The notes: a model not told the origin generated them from the sequence alone. A stretch of 64,000 bases of DNA from Enterococcus hirae ATCC 9790 (GCF_000271405.2 NC_018081.1:711606-775605), one strand, 5' to 3'; shown: positions 37,553-48,637, counted from the first letter of the stretch. Numbers and translations: made by a program.

Positions 37553-37820
37553 GGTTCACAACCATTCGTTGTCCCTTTTGATTTGTACGCCCAGGCCAAG
37601 TAGTTGATCCTTTGAATTTATTCTTTGCGTTTCATTCTTTGAATTTATTCAGCGATTCAATTCTTGGCTTGTTTTATGATGCACATCATTGAAAATATCT
37701 TTGAAAATGAATCTGCAATACATTGAAAGTTATCAAAATTATTTCATTTTTACCTAGTAATCTCAGGATAAACACTATATACTACTAACTAAATTTTATA
37801 GACAATAAGGAGTTTAAAAA

Positions 37821-39206
37821 ATGCGCGATTTAACAAAAGGAAGTCCAGCTAAACTAATCTTAATGTTCACCGTTCCTTTACTTATTGGTAATGTCTTTCA
37901 GCAATTTTACAACATGGTCGACATGATCATCGTTGGTCAAACATTAGGGAAAAATGCGCTGGCTGCTGTTGGTGCAACCGGAAGCTTGACCTTTTTAATC
38001 CTTGGCTTCGCTCAAGGTCTTACTGCTGGATTAGCGATCATCACAGCTCAGCGTTATGGTGCAAAAGATTATCGTGGTCTTAAGAAAAGTTTTGCTGCAA
38101 GTGTTGTTATCAGTTTGGTTGTCACTATTGCATTAACCGTCCTTAGTTTAGTATTTATTCGTCCGATGCTGCAATTGATGCAAACGCCCGTTGAGATTAT
38201 TGACCAAGCACAAACGTTCATTTCAATCATCTTACTAGGGATTTTCGCATCTATGAGTTTTAACTTGCTTTCAAATGTTATTCGCGCGCTTGGAGATAGC
38301 CGGACACCACTTTTCTTTTTGATTATTGCAGTGGTTGTCAACGTTGTGCTTGATTTGATTTTCATCATTTCTTTTGGAATGGGTGTCGAAGGCGCAGCAA
38401 TTGCAACGGTTATTGCCCAAGTTTGCTCAAGCCTACTATGTTTAGTTTATATCAAGAAAAAAATTCCTTTGTTGCAATTACGTAAAAAAGATTTTCACTT
38501 TGATAAAGAAGAGATTCGTGTTCATTTGAACGCTGCTCTTCCAATGGCTTTTCAATCATCCATCATCGCCATTGGCGCCATCGTCCTTCAAGCTGCGTTG
38601 AACAGTTTAGGAACAGATGTCGTAGCCGCTCAAGCAGCAGCCAGCAGAATTGACCAATTTGCTAACCAACCAATGATGTCCTTTGGGATTGCTATTGCAA
38701 CATTTACTGCTCAAAATTATGGTGCAAAAGAATATGGTCGAATTTTAAAAGGTGTTAAGCAAACACTTATGATGAGTATTGGCTTTAGTATTGTTGCAGG
38801 TGCGATCGTGATTTTCTTCGGTCATTCACTTATGCAGTTGTTTGTTTCACCGACAGAGACTCGTGTCTTTGAATTAGCTCAAACTTACTTCAATATCAAT
38901 GGTTCCTTATATTGGATCTTAGCGATTTTATTTATCTTACGTTACACACTACAAGGACTTGGTCAAAGTAAGATTCCGACACTCGCAGGAATGATGGAAT
39001 TAGTCATGCGTTCATTTGCAGCAATCATTTTAACTGGTTTACTTGGTTATACGGGTGCTGCAGCTGCTTCACCACTTGCTTGGGCAGGATCTGTCGCTGT
39101 TCTACTATACTCTTACTTGCGTTCAATGAAACAACTTAAATCTTTCGAGAATGAACAACAATACGCTATGGATGATCCTGAAATCCAATACAATAGTATC
39201 CAATAA
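37821..39206 (+). CDS. MATE family efflux transporter
   Basis: This 461-residue protein has twelve membrane segments in two similar halves. The N-terminal signature MFTVPLLIGNVFQQFYNMVDMIIVGQ and the second-half counterpart AALPMAFQSSIIAIGAIVLQ are typical of multidrug and toxin extrusion antiporters of the NorM/DinF type, which expel cations or drugs in exchange for sodium or protons. The substrate is unknown. GGAG lies before the ATG and a bidirectional terminator follows. Confidence 0.9.
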   Translation: MRDLTKGSPAKLILMFTVPLLIGNVFQQFYNMVDMIIVGQTLGKNALAAVGATGSLTFLILGFAQGLTAGLAIITAQRYGAKDYRGLKKSFAASVVISLVVTIALTVLSLVFIRPMLQLMQTPVEIIDQAQTFISIILLGIFASMSFNLLSNVIRALGDSRTPLFFLIIAVVVNVVLDLIFIISFGMGVEGAAIATVIAQVCSSLLCLVYIKKKIPLLQLRKKDFHFDKEEIRVHLNAALPMAFQSSIIAIGAIVLQAALNSLGTDVVAAQAAASRIDQFANQPMMSFGIAIATFTAQNYGAKEYGRILKGVKQTLMMSIGFSIVAGAIVIFFGHSLMQLFVSPTETRVFELAQTYFNINGSLYWILAILFILRYTLQGLGQSKIPTLAGMMELVMRSFAAIILTGLLGYTGAAAASPLAWAGSVAVLLYSYLRSMKQLKSFENEQQYAMDDPEIQYNSIQ

Positions 39207-39208
39207 AA

Positions 39209-39257
39209 GAAAAAAGACATTTCTCTCATCGATCAGATAAGCAGAAATGTCTTTTTT
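39209..39257. terminator. Bidirectional terminator between MATE and YsnF-type genes
   Basis: AAAAAAGACATTTCT pairs with AGAAATGTCTTTTTT across a loop of about 18 bases, with A and T runs on both sides. The flanking genes converge. Confidence 0.85.
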
Positions 39258-39327
39258 ATTAGCAATTTACATGATGTTCCGTTCAAAAAACGAAGGAGTC
39301 TGGTTAGATGATTTTAGCGATCAATTA

Positions 39328-40185
39328 TTATATATGATCATTTTTACGAGTATTTTCATCCGTATCTTCTACTCGAACGTCTCCTTTTGTATCAATATCC
39401 AACTCTTCACGACTTACTTCTTCCGTCACTTGTTTCATATCTTCATGCTCTTTTTTGTGAATACCTACCTCTTCACGTACTACAGTATGTTTATTGACAT
39501 CAATTTGTTCTTCTTTAAGAGGAATTGTAATCGTTTCGTCTTCCAAAGAATCATCTGAAATATTATCGCTTGCTTCAGCATTTACTGGTTTTCTTTCGAT
39601 AACGATTTCTTCACGCTTCACAGGGACTTCCACTGTTTTAGTATCATTAACAACGTGTTTATGGATATCAACTTCCCCAGTTGTCACGTCATGGGTATTG
39701 ACATCTAACTGTTCTTCTTTGAGTTGAATATTTTCATTATCTGTATTTAATGTATCCGTTGGATCGGGCATACTTTGAGTCCGATCGTTTTCAACAACTG
39801 CTTCATTTGGCGCTTTGTAATCTTTAACCGTAATCACTATTTTCCCAGCGGCAATATCCTCTTTGTATGAATACAATGGATCATCGTTAACAGAATCATC
39901 CGCTTTTTCTGTATACGAATCTTCCTCATAGGTGTTAGAAGTGAACGTATCTTTGATCCGTTCCCATAGCGAGCGTTCTTCATGCGTGCCTTCAACCTCA
40001 TCCACATTCGTTTCTACATCAATTCCTGATAAACCAGAAAAACCAAAATTTTGAGCAGCATCTTTTGTCGTATAGATAATGATATCGTCTCGATCGTATC
40101 CTTCATCACGCAATTGTTCGATCACTGATAAAGCTTCTTCCCTCGTACTGTAACTACCAATAACTGTTAGATTTCTTTCATTCAT
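39328..40185 (-). CDS. YsnF/AvaK-type stress protein (DUF2382)
   Basis: This is a 285-residue acidic protein. The N-terminal domain (NLTVIGSYSTREEALSVIEQLRDEGYDRDDI) is the general-stress-protein 17M fold. The C-terminal half holds two copies of a DUF2382-type unit with the signature LKEEQLDVNTHDVTTGEV and LKEEQIDVNKHTVVREEV. YsnF-type proteins are induced by general stress; their biochemical role is unknown. AGGAGGG precedes the ATG. It is a single gene. Confidence 0.85.
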   Translation of the reverse strand: MNERNLTVIGSYSTREEALSVIEQLRDEGYDRDDIIIYTTKDAAQNFGFSGLSGIDVETNVDEVEGTHEERSLWERIKDTFTSNTYEEDSYTEKADDSVNDDPLYSYKEDIAAGKIVITVKDYKAPNEAVVENDRTQSMPDPTDTLNTDNENIQLKEEQLDVNTHDVTTGEVDIHKHVVNDTKTVEVPVKREEIVIERKPVNAEASDNISDDSLEDETITIPLKEEQIDVNKHTVVREEVGIHKKEHEDMKQVTEEVSREELDIDTKGDVRVEDTDENTRKNDHI

Positions 40186-40286
40186 GTGAATCCCTCCTGT
40201 TAATAGTATGTCTGTATTTAGTGATTCCGCTTACAGATCTATTCTATCGGATATTTTTTTTAGAACAAATATATGGTTTACAAAGT

Positions 40287-40331
40287 AAAAAAGATGCCAA
40301 TCCATTCAGCTAAGTCGAATAGATTGGCATC
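40287..40331 (-). terminator. Terminator downstream of the CorC/HlyC-type gene
   Basis: On the minus strand GATGCCAATC pairs with GATTGGCATC across 19 bases, followed by TTTTTTAC. It lies about 190 bases after the stop at 40521, beyond a repeat copy. Confidence 0.75.
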
Positions 40332-40394
40332 AGTTCTATCGTTTAAAATCTTATGATCAAGAGATCCGTCCACCAAAATGAGTAGGAAGCTTCC

Positions 40395-40475
40395 GACTAA
40401 GGGACAAAAAGAAAGTATAAACATCGGTTTATTCGTTTTTGGTAGTGGTTAGAATGTTTTGTCTTACTTCTCTCA
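40395..40475 (-). repeat. Dispersed intergenic repeat, partial copy R4
   Basis: On the minus strand it reads AAGACAAAACAT, then CGAATAAACCGATG, then TTTTTGTCCC. These are the left arm, core and right arm of the family in degenerate form. It fills the 335-base gap together with a terminator; no gene is seen there. Confidence 0.5.
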
Positions 40476-40520
40476 TTTTTTTTGATCGTGAAATGTAGGA
40501 TTTTGTTTATCCCAGATTCT

Positions 40521-41846
40521 TCATTCTGTTTTATTCGAATCGATACTGTTTTCTGCTATTTCTTGTTTTTTGATTTTAAAATAGTCCACATGTGTATGGT
40601 TATATTCTAACACCGTAAATTGAAAAGAATCAATTTGGATCACTGTACCTGTCTTGATGTTTTTTTCATGGTTCGACATAAATCCAGATAGTGTGATAAA
40701 AGTAGACTCTTCAAATTCAGGGATCGTAACGTGGAAATAACGACCAAAATCATCTAACGTCAATTTTCCTGAAACAATATAGCTCCCATCTGCTTGTTTC
40801 GCTATCAATGCTTCATCCAAATCCGTTTCATCCCGAATTTCCCCCACGATTTCTTCTAAAATATCTTCAATCGTCACTAAACCACTCGTTCCTCCGTACT
40901 CATCTTTTAAAATAGCAATATGTTTTCCTTTTTTACGCATGATCGTCAATAATTTTTTGATGGGGATCGTTTCTGAAGTAACGATTGGTTCTTCCACCAA
41001 CTCATCCACTGTTAATTGATCGTCTTTAAACGACTGCTTAATCAAATCTGGTAAAGTAACATAACCAAGGACGTGATCCTTTGACCCAGAAATAACGGGG
41101 TAGCGGGTATGACCTCTTTGAATAGAAGCTTGAATCGCATCTTTCACTGTCTCACCAGCTTCAAAAACCTGCATAGAGGTTCGATCCACTTGGATATCTT
41201 TTGCCAACGTATCATCAAATTCAAAGACATTTTCTAAATAATAGTACTCTTCTTTCGTCAACTCTCCTTTTTCATAAGAATTCATAGCCACTAACGTCAA
41301 TTCTTCTTGAGATAATGTCTCTTCTCCTTCTGAAACTAATTTCACACCTAATACTTTTCCTAAAGCCGCAGCAGAATGATTCAATACCCAAATAAAAGGA
41401 AACATTGCTTTATAAAAATAATGCAACGGACGTACAACAAATAAGACCACTTGCTCTGTATTCACGATACTATAACTTTTAGGTAAAAGTTCTCCGATCA
41501 CCACATCGATATATGTCACCAAGATAAACCCTAATGCGACAGAAATCGTTCCGCTCAATGCTGAGCTAAACGGCAATCGACCGATCCAAGGCTCTAGTAA
41601 CGCCGCCACTGAGCCTTCGCCAACCCAACCAATGATCAACCCAGTCAAGGTAATTCCTAATTGACTAGCCGACAAGTAGTTATCTAAATGATGCGTGACA
41701 TGTAATGCTAATTTGGCATTCTTTACATTTTCTCTTTCTAATTGTTCTAAACGTGAACGTCTGATTTTAACTAATGCAAATTCACTAGCTACAAAAAAAG
41801 AAGTCACCGCAATCATTAAAAATAATATGGCAAAATTAAGTACCAT
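40521..41846 (-). CDS. CorC/HlyC-type membrane protein with CBS domains
   Basis: This is a 441-residue protein. An N-terminal CNNM/DUF21 domain has about four membrane segments (FVASEFALVKIRRSRLEQLE, then SASQLGITLTGLIIGWVGE). Two CBS domains follow (around residues 205-340), and a C-terminal CorC/HlyC transporter-associated domain completes it. Relatives export magnesium or other divalent cations; the name hemolysin for this family is historical. GAGGTGGG precedes the ATG. It is a single gene. Confidence 0.88.
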   Translation of the reverse strand: MVLNFAILFLMIAVTSFFVASEFALVKIRRSRLEQLERENVKNAKLALHVTHHLDNYLSASQLGITLTGLIIGWVGEGSVAALLEPWIGRLPFSSALSGTISVALGFILVTYIDVVIGELLPKSYSIVNTEQVVLFVVRPLHYFYKAMFPFIWVLNHSAAALGKVLGVKLVSEGEETLSQEELTLVAMNSYEKGELTKEEYYYLENVFEFDDTLAKDIQVDRTSMQVFEAGETVKDAIQASIQRGHTRYPVISGSKDHVLGYVTLPDLIKQSFKDDQLTVDELVEEPIVTSETIPIKKLLTIMRKKGKHIAILKDEYGGTSGLVTIEDILEEIVGEIRDETDLDEALIAKQADGSYIVSGKLTLDDFGRYFHVTIPEFEESTFITLSGFMSNHEKNIKTGTVIQIDSFQFTVLEYNHTHVDYFKIKKQEIAENSIDSNKTE

Positions 41847-42234
41847 AACTTCCCACCTCTCTTTTCATGTCCATTGTACCTCTTTTTGAATTTTTTTTGG
41901 GAAAATAGGTTAAAAAACAACTCCTTCGTCTTCTTAAACGACCGATTTTCTTCACATAAGGTCTCCTACTTTTGATTTTTCTTTTCATTTTTGCGATAAC
42001 TATCTGATAAATACGATTGATAAATCAGTGATTAAATGTCATTTTTTTCTTTTACTTTCGCAATATTTGTCATTCTTAAATAAGAAGAGGCAACTTTTAC
42101 TAGACTTTAGGAACATCTTGCATACTCTTGTTAAAAAACCAAAAAATTCTTATTAAAGAAAAAAAAATCTCCTATATCCGAATCATTACTTTACAATGAA
42201 TTTAATAAAAAATAATTTGAGGGAGATCATTTTT
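41847..42234. other. Intergenic stretch, no gene seen
   Basis: This is 388 bases of A/T-rich DNA upstream of the three-repeat protein. A TTGTCA and several TA-rich hexamers are present, but no spaced promoter pair is convincing. There is no repeat or RNA fold I can support. Confidence 0.45.
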
Positions 42235-43152
42235 ATGCCAAATAATGTGAATAAATCAAATGAAACGACCGATTTTTCATCCAACCAGGAATTACTAAAC
42301 ACAATTAACGCATGGAAGGCAATGCTTAAAGTTTACGGAAAAAACGAAACTTTAGAGACTTTAACTGCATTCAACTATAAAAATTCGGACATCAAATTGA
42401 TTGCGGATAAGCTTCGGTTACCAAAACCAAGTAATCGAACATCTAGGAAAAAGCTAGTTCTTCCTTCAAACAAAAACACTACCGCCGAGGTGTTCATATC
42501 CAAAGATAGGTTACTAGATACTATCAACATATGGAATGCGATGCTTAAAGTTCATGGACCAACAGAAACTTTAGCTGCTCTAGCTACATTCGGCTATGGA
42601 AAAGCGGTCACCAAAATGATCACGACTAACCTTCAGTTACCAAAATCAATCAATCGAATAGCTGAAACAGAAAAAATAATTAACGCTTCTAAATCAAAGA
42701 AGTCAACCGATTTTTCATCCAACCAGGAGTTACTGAAAACTATTGACAATTTCAAAGAAATGCTTAACACAGGTGAATTAAGCAAAACCTTGGAATGTTT
42801 AGCTGAATTAAGCTATACGCCCATAAGTATCAAACTTATCATGGCTAACCTTGACTCGCCAGAAATAAAGGATCGAGAAACTATAACAAAAAAGATAATT
42901 GAAGCAAATCAAACAAATATTATAGCGAATTCCGACAAAAATAGAGACAAACTATCAAGTACCCAAAATAATCCACAAACACGAAACAATATGAAAGATT
43001 ATATCTATAATACTTACATAAAACCAAATACAGTGGAAAATGACTTACATAATAAATCTTGCATAAAAAACTTGACAGAAAAAGCCATAAATAGTGTCCC
43101 TAGCGAGCCTTTAAGTAATACGGAAAAAGATAAAACCTCTCCACAACGTTAA
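42235..43152 (+). CDS. Unrecognised protein with three 55-residue helical repeats
   Basis: This is a 305-residue soluble protein with no family that I recognise. Three repeats of about 55 residues begin at about residues 12, 82 and 158. They share the pattern LLxTIxxWxxMLKxxGxxETLxxL, then a short aromatic turn (FNY, FGY, LSY), then IKLIxxxLxLPK and NR. Copies 1 and 3 share an identical lead-in, DFSSNQELL. The last 90 residues are polar, rich in Asn, Lys and Thr, and probably disordered. GGGAG lies 9 bases before the chosen ATG. It has no signal peptide or membrane segment, is isolated between unrelated genes, and is followed by a dispersed repeat. Confidence 0.7.
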   Translation: MPNNVNKSNETTDFSSNQELLNTINAWKAMLKVYGKNETLETLTAFNYKNSDIKLIADKLRLPKPSNRTSRKKLVLPSNKNTTAEVFISKDRLLDTINIWNAMLKVHGPTETLAALATFGYGKAVTKMITTNLQLPKSINRIAETEKIINASKSKKSTDFSSNQELLKTIDNFKEMLNTGELSKTLECLAELSYTPISIKLIMANLDSPEIKDRETITKKIIEANQTNIIANSDKNRDKLSSTQNNPQTRNNMKDYIYNTYIKPNTVENDLHNKSCIKNLTEKAINSVPSEPLSNTEKDKTSPQR

Positions 43153-43164
43153 TCACTAAAAATA

Positions 43165-43329
43165 GTGAGACTAGGACATAAAGTTTACTCTTCGCTCTAA
43201 AAATGAATAAACGGTGTTCTAGAAGTAGCTCTATCGGAAATAAGCCGAAGAATTCCAAAAATATGAGAAACTATTTTCGGATTCTTCGGCTTATTTCTCA
43301 AAGCTAGACACTTCTGTCACAACCTCACG
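43165..43329. repeat. Dispersed intergenic repeat, full copy R2
   Basis: Ends are inverted (GTGAGACTAGGACA against TGTCACAACCTCAC). Inside are GAATAAACGGTG, ATCGGAAATAAGCCGAAGAA, and the matching arm GGATTCTTCGGCTTATTTC. The inner hairpin can serve as terminator for the convergent genes on either side. Confidence 0.75.
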
Positions 43330-43351
43330 TAAATACTTTATTCGCTAAAGT

Positions 43352-45346
43352 TTAATTTTTCCTTTCTTTTAACCACGTTTTTCTTGTTACACCAATTAGT
43401 AACGGTACTGTTTCATGCTTTACTTCACTATACTCTAAACCAAACCAAGTTTCTGGCGTGGTCGCAATTTTTTTAATTGCAAGTTTTGCTTGCATGATTT
43501 GTCGTTCCCATTTGCTGAGAGTCGTCACATTTGAGATCACTTCATCAATCAAGATAAATTGGAAATCACCGACTTCTCTTCCCGGAGTTAACGAATAAGT
43601 CTGCGGTTGTTTTGGTAATCTTCCTTGTTTCATCAAATCATGAATGATTTGACGAACATAGACATTGATTTCTTGTTGTACTCTGAATCCTAAGAAGAGA
43701 TTCACTTGTACGACAAAATCAGTATCCATCATATCGATTTGGTATTCTTTCGTATAAGGTTCATCCGTCACTTCCACATGTACGAACCAATATACACGTG
43801 CTCTTTTTGGTCGTTTGTCCAGAATCGAGTAGACAAATTGTCTACCAACTTTTCCTTCGGCCATATCTGGTACTAAGAACACCACATTAGTTTGATAAAG
43901 TGGCAATGAGTGATCATCTCTTAATTCCGCTAATTGTGGAATGTAATCTTTTAATGCCACATCTTCCGCAGCAGACTCACGGATGATATTTCCTTGTTCC
44001 CAAATAAACATGACAGCTAAAATAATGATCGCCATCAACACCGCAACAAACCCTCCGTGGAAAAACTTCACGATACTTGAGATGAAAAAGATGATCTCGA
44101 TCGCACCAAAAAAGAAAGACACAATCCAGGCGAACCATTTGGAATAGTTGCTTTGGATCAAATAGAAATAAAGAAGTACCGTCGTCATCAACATCGTGAC
44201 AGTAATTGAAAGTCCATAGGCTGCTTCCATATGATGTGATGTTCGGAAAGTAACCACGATCAACGAACAAGCCAACCATAAAATCAAATTAACCGCGGGA
44301 ATATACATCTGACCGATACTGTTTCCTGGATACATGATTTTCAAGCGTGGTAAGAGTTTTAACTTAATCGCCTCTGATACCAATGTAAATGATCCAGTAA
44401 TCAAAGCCTGTGAAGCAATGACCGCAGCGATCGTAGCAAACCCAACGCCAATAATCAACCAACCTTTAGGTAACATTTGGAAAAATGGATTGAGATTATT
44501 GATTTGTTGCACCTCTTGATTTTGATAAATATTCAGTAACCAAGCCGCTTGTCCGAAGTAATTCAATACTAAGCAAAGTTTAACGTAAGGCCAACTTAAA
44601 CGGATATTTAATTTCCCCACATGCCCCAAGTCAGAATACAATGCTTCCGCCCCTGTCGTAGCCAGAAAGATGTTTCCTAAAATAAAGAGACCTAATCGAT
44701 TGTCTGGACTAAAAAGTAGGCGAATCGCGTAGTAGGGGTTCAACGCTCGGATCACCGTCCAGTCTTGGCTGAAATTTATTAAACCCATCACACCTAAAAA
44801 AGTAAACCATAAAAACATGATCGGACCAAACGCTTTTCCTACTATCTCGGTACCGAATCGTTGAACCATAAATAATACGAAAATGATGACTAATGTAATA
44901 ATGACAATAATATTTTGATTGTTACCGAATCGATCAAAAAATTGTGGGATACCTCTTAACCCCTCGATTGCTGTCGTGACAGTCACCGCTGGGGTCAATA
45001 CTCCATCAGCAAGTAGAGCAGCTCCACCGATCATTGCTGGTACGATCAAGTATTTACTCCCTTTCCTGACTAGTGTATATAAAGAAAAAATCCCACCCTC
45101 ACCGTGGTTATCGGCATTTAACGCAATCACCACATACTTGATTGTGGTAAGTAATGTTAGTGTCCAAAAAATCAATGACACCGAACCAAGGACAAATTCA
45201 GGATTGATACCTCGTAGTCCTCCGTTATCTTCTACGATGGCCTTCATTACATATAGTGGACTCGTTCCAATATCTCCGTAAACTACACCCATCGCAACTA
45301 ATAGACCAGCCATTGAAATTTTTTTAGTGTTGTGTTTTGTTGTCAA
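43352..45346 (-). CDS. kup: Kup family potassium transporter
   Basis: This 664-residue proton-potassium symporter has about twelve membrane segments, beginning with the family signature [23 protein letters not shown] and later [19 protein letters not shown] cytoplasmic C-terminal part of about 170 residues carries VVFLVPDM and WFGLEYSEV. It is the second potassium importer in this window, unrelated to KimA. No c-di-AMP riboswitch is visible upstream. It is a single gene, probably terminated by the repeat hairpin at 43230-43300. Confidence 0.93.
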   Translation of the reverse strand: MTTKHNTKKISMAGLLVAMGVVYGDIGTSPLYVMKAIVEDNGGLRGINPEFVLGSVSLIFWTLTLLTTIKYVVIALNADNHGEGGIFSLYTLVRKGSKYLIVPAMIGGAALLADGVLTPAVTVTTAIEGLRGIPQFFDRFGNNQNIIVIITLVIIFVLFMVQRFGTEIVGKAFGPIMFLWFTFLGVMGLINFSQDWTVIRALNPYYAIRLLFSPDNRLGLFILGNIFLATTGAEALYSDLGHVGKLNIRLSWPYVKLCLVLNYFGQAAWLLNIYQNQEVQQINNLNPFFQMLPKGWLIIGVGFATIAAVIASQALITGSFTLVSEAIKLKLLPRLKIMYPGNSIGQMYIPAVNLILWLACSLIVVTFRTSHHMEAAYGLSITVTMLMTTVLLYFYLIQSNYSKWFAWIVSFFFGAIEIIFFISSIVKFFHGGFVAVLMAIIILAVMFIWEQGNIIRESAAEDVALKDYIPQLAELRDDHSLPLYQTNVVFLVPDMAEGKVGRQFVYSILDKRPKRARVYWFVHVEVTDEPYTKEYQIDMMDTDFVVQVNLFLGFRVQQEINVYVRQIIHDLMKQGRLPKQPQTYSLTPGREVGDFQFILIDEVISNVTTLSKWERQIMQAKLAIKKIATTPETWFGLEYSEVKHETVPLLIGVTRKTWLKERKN

Positions 45347-45472
45347 TTGTCCCCCTCTTTTCTACTTTCGTTCACTATCGTATTTTCTTCACAAATCATT
45401 GATCTTTTATTTCATGTGATTTACTTAACTAGAGACCCCTACGAAGTGTCAAATCATTATACAAGATTTCAT

Positions 45473-45730
45473 TTAGTAATGTCGACGGATATAGTCTGCT
45501 AAAAATGAATACACACCGAGACAAAAAAGAGCTCCTAGCAATGAAGGGATGAGGTAGAATCCTTTGATCGAGGGACCTAATTCACCAAGAACAAATTCTC
45601 CTAACCAACTTCCTAAAAAGCCGATCACTACATTTCCAGTGACACCGCCAGGTACATCCTCATTTAAGATCAATCCAGCGAACAGACCTAAAACGCCACC
45701 AACGATCAAAGTCAGAAAAAAATAAAGCAT
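45473..45730 (-). CDS. GlsB/YeaQ/YmgE family membrane protein
   Basis: This 85-residue protein has three glycine-rich membrane segments. The sequence GLFAGLILNEDVPGGVTGNVVIGFLGSWLGEFVLG is the transglycosylase-associated family signature. In enterococci a homologue, GlsB, is linked to bile-salt stress, so a stress role is plausible but inferred. It is a single gene between kup and the pnp terminator. Confidence 0.85.
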   Translation of the reverse strand: MLYFFLTLIVGGVLGLFAGLILNEDVPGGVTGNVVIGFLGSWLGEFVLGELGPSIKGFYLIPSLLGALFCLGVYSFLADYIRRHY

Positions 45731-45840
45731 CTCGTTCCCTCATTAAAAAATACACCTTTATTTTACGTTATTTTGAAAATTAGACCAAAGATTATGAATA
45801 GCTTTTATCCAAGTAAACTTTCCAGAGGGATTTTAGCTAT

Positions 45841-45880
45841 AAAAAGAAGGAGTAAGACATTGTCTCACTCCTTCTTTTTC
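45841..45880. terminator. Terminator of pnp, symmetric
   Basis: AAAAAGAAGGAGTAAGAC pairs with GTCTCACTCCTTCTTTTT around a 3-4 base loop, with A and T runs on both sides. It lies about 85 bases after the pnp stop. Confidence 0.85.
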
Positions 45881-45964
45881 AATGTAGCAAAAACAAGTAT
45901 TTTTCACTGGCGTAGGCGTTTCACCCTTCAGATTACTCTTTTTGCTATTTTATCGTTTGAACGA

Positions 45965-48088
45965 TTATTTTGTTTCTTTTTCAGAACCATCTTCTGTTAA
46001 CATCGCTTTTCTAGAAAGATTTACGCGACCTTGTTTGTCAATCTCAGTTACTTTGACAAGGACTTCATCACCCAATTTGACTACATCTTCTACTTTATTG
46101 ACACGGTCATTTGAAAGTTGAGAGATGTGAACCAATCCGTCTTTTCCTTTGATCAAGTTAACGAAAGCACCAAATTTTTCAATACGAACTACTTTTCCTA
46201 GATAAACCTCACCGACTTTTACTTCTTTAGTTAAGTCTTCAATGATCTTGATTGCTTTTTGGATCATTTCTTTATCAGATGAAGCAATACTTACTTTGCC
46301 ATCTTGATCGATATCGATTTTCACACCAGTTTCTTCAATGATACCATTGATTGTGTCGCCACCTTTACCGATCACATCTTTGATCTTCGCAGGGTCGATT
46401 TGGATCATTTCGATTTTCGGTGCATATGGGCTTAATTCTTCACGAGGTGCTGCAATCGTTGAAGTCAATTCTTCTAAGATTTCCATACGTGCTTGTTTTG
46501 CTTGGGCTAGCGCTTCTTTTAGGATTTGTTCCGTAATTCCTTGGATCTTAATATCCATTTGTAGAGCAGTTATCCCATCTTTAGTTCCAGCCACTTTAAA
46601 GTCCATATCTCCCAGATGATCTTCTAATCCTTGGATATCTGTTAAAATCGTATAGTTTTCGCCATCTGAAACAAGTCCCATTGCAATCCCTGCAACTGGT
46701 GCTTTGATTGGCACACCGGCATCCATCAATGCTAATGTCCCAGCACAGATACTTGCTTGTGAAGAAGAACCATTCGATTCTAAAACTTCTGCCACTAAAC
46801 GGATTGTATAAGGGAAATCTTCTTCTGAAGGAATCACTTGTGCTAGCGCACGTTCACCTAAAGCACCATGTCCGATTTCACGACGACCAGGTGATCCCGC
46901 ACGCCCTGTTGAACCAACAGAAAATTGTGGGAAGTTGTAATGGTGGATGAATCGTTTGCTAACTTCTACTCCCAGTCCATCAATAATTTGATGTTCACCT
47001 AGTGGCGCAAGCGTACAAGCAGATAATGCTTGAGTTTGTCCTCGAGTAAACAAACCTGAACCATGAACCCGTGGCAACAAGCTTACTTCTGAAGCTAGTG
47101 GACGGATTTCGTCCAATTTACGCCCATCAGGACGAATCTTGTCGATCGTGATCAATTCACGAACTACATCTTTTTCTAAGTCCTCAGTAATTTGTTTTAC
47201 TTCTTTTAGTAATTGATCTTCCTCTGCATGCCCGATAAATTTTTCGGCATAAGCTTCACGAATATCGATTTTTACTTGTTCGATATTGTCTTCACGAGCT
47301 AGTTTTTCTTCTGTCATAACAGCCGTTTTCATCGTAGCATAAGAAGCATCAAAGATTTCTTTTTTCAAATCTGCATCTACTTGTAACAAAGAAACTTCCA
47401 TTTTCTCTTTGCCGACAGCTTGGACGATTTCTTCTTGGAAAGCAACTAATTCTTTGATTGCATCAAAACCAAATAGTAATGCTCCAAGCATATCTTCTTC
47501 AGAAACTTCTTTCGCACCACTTTCAACCATGTTGATTGCTTGTTTTGTACCTGCAACACTTAGTTCAATATCTGTTTGTTCCGCTTGTTCAACTGTTGGA
47601 TTCAAGACATATTCGCCATTCACACGGCCGACTTCGACACCAGCAATTGGTCCATCAAATGGAATATCTGAAATTGATAATGCTAAAGAAGAACCTAGCA
47701 TTGCAGCCATCGCAGGTGAACAATCTGTTTCAACACTCATCACGATGTTGGTTACTTGAACTTCGTTACGGAAGCCATCCGCAAACATTGGGCGGATCGG
47801 ACGGTCGATCAAGCGAGCCGTTAAAGTTGCTTCTGTACTTGGACGACCTTCACGCTTGATAAATCCTCCAGGAATTTTACCGGCAGCATACATCTTTTCT
47901 TCATAGTTGATCGTCAACGGGAAGAAGTCAGTATCTTTTGCTTCTTTTGAAGCAACTGCCGCACTTAAAACTACAGTATCTCCATAGCGAACTAAAACTG
48001 CTCCGTTCGCTTGTTTTGCTAATTGACCGACTTCGATTTGTAAGGGACGGCCTCCCCATGTCGTTTTGAATATTTGTTTTTCTGACAT
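45965..48088 (-). CDS. pnp: Polyribonucleotide nucleotidyltransferase (PNPase)
   Basis: PNPase degrades RNA from the 3' end with phosphate and takes part in the degradosome with helicases such as CshA. The 707-residue protein has two RNase PH domains. The first includes [20 protein letters not shown] and the second [18 protein letters not shown] domain ([16 protein letters not shown]) and an S1 domain ([18 protein letters not shown]) close it. The ATG at 48088 follows AAGGAG. It lies downstream of rpsO, as in most bacteria, with a terminator between them. Confidence 0.96.
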   Translation of the reverse strand: MSEKQIFKTTWGGRPLQIEVGQLAKQANGAVLVRYGDTVVLSAAVASKEAKDTDFFPLTINYEEKMYAAGKIPGGFIKREGRPSTEATLTARLIDRPIRPMFADGFRNEVQVTNIVMSVETDCSPAMAAMLGSSLALSISDIPFDGPIAGVEVGRVNGEYVLNPTVEQAEQTDIELSVAGTKQAINMVESGAKEVSEEDMLGALLFGFDAIKELVAFQEEIVQAVGKEKMEVSLLQVDADLKKEIFDASYATMKTAVMTEEKLAREDNIEQVKIDIREAYAEKFIGHAEEDQLLKEVKQITEDLEKDVVRELITIDKIRPDGRKLDEIRPLASEVSLLPRVHGSGLFTRGQTQALSACTLAPLGEHQIIDGLGVEVSKRFIHHYNFPQFSVGSTGRAGSPGRREIGHGALGERALAQVIPSEEDFPYTIRLVAEVLESNGSSSQASICAGTLALMDAGVPIKAPVAGIAMGLVSDGENYTILTDIQGLEDHLGDMDFKVAGTKDGITALQMDIKIQGITEQILKEALAQAKQARMEILEELTSTIAAPREELSPYAPKIEMIQIDPAKIKDVIGKGGDTINGIIEETGVKIDIDQDGKVSIASSDKEMIQKAIKIIEDLTKEVKVGEVYLGKVVRIEKFGAFVNLIKGKDGLVHISQLSNDRVNKVEDVVKLGDEVLVKVTEIDKQGRVNLSRKAMLTEDGSEKETK

Positions 48089-48226
48089 AATTACTCCTTT
48101 TCTTTCTCGTGAAAGCAAGACGCTACTAAACAAATGAAAACCGCCAAACGTCGCTTATCCAGCTTTCATTTGGTTAGTAGGAGTCTATCATGCTTTTTTC
48201 GAGAATGGTTGTATTAGGTATTACAG

Positions 48227-48263
48227 TAAAAAAAGTGAGATTCATTTGAACCCCACTCTTTTT
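48227..48263 (-). terminator. Terminator of rpsO
   Basis: On the minus strand AAAGAGTGGGG and TCTCACTTTTTTT form a stem across about 12 bases. It follows the stop at 48271 directly. Confidence 0.75.
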
Positions 48264-48270
48264 GTCAAAA

Positions 48271-48540
48271 TTAACGGCGTAGACCTAAGCGTTTGATCAA
48301 TTCGCGGTAACGTTGTACATCAGTCTTACGTAGGTAAGCTAACAAGTTACGACGGTGACCAACTTTTTTCATTAGGCCACGGTATGAATGATGATCTTTT
48401 TTATGCATACGTGCATGTTCATTCAAGTGGTTGATTTCTTCCGTTAATACAGCGATTTGTACTTCTGGAGAACCAGTATCCCCTTCATGGCGTGCATAGT
48501 CTTTGATGATTTCATTTTTACGTTCTTTTGAAATTGCCAT
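48271..48540 (-). CDS. rpsO: 30S ribosomal protein S15
   Basis: S15 binds the central domain of 16S rRNA early in small-subunit assembly. The 89-residue product has [36 protein letters not shown], the standard family core (quoted here only in part: [11 protein letters not shown], near residues 41-51). ATG 48540 follows AGAGGTG; an in-frame start three codons earlier overlaps that site. A promoter and a leader of about 90 bases precede it. Confidence 0.96.
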   Translation of the reverse strand: MAISKERKNEIIKDYARHEGDTGSPEVQIAVLTEEINHLNEHARMHKKDHHSYRGLMKKVGHRRNLLAYLRKTDVQRYRELIKRLGLRR

Positions 48541-48631
48541 TTCTTTCACCTCTTTCGATTATTCCCCTGTGACTGAGTAAAACGTTGGTGATTCGCTTAA
48601 CCAAGTAACAGGCGATATGCCTTACGCATAC
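48541..48631 (-). promoter_or_regulatory. Leader of rpsO, possible S15 feedback site
   Basis: About 90 bases lie between the inferred transcription start and the ATG. They can pair locally, for example GGCATATCGCC and ACTTGGTTAAGC. S15 in Bacillus and Geobacillus represses its own mRNA by binding such a leader. I infer the same here from position, not from a matched consensus. Confidence 0.35.
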
Positions 48632-48637
48632 AGCTAT

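Noticed and set aside
44919..45281. 120-codon plus-strand frame inside kup
   Set aside because: It is a shadow of the membrane-protein codons on the opposite strand.
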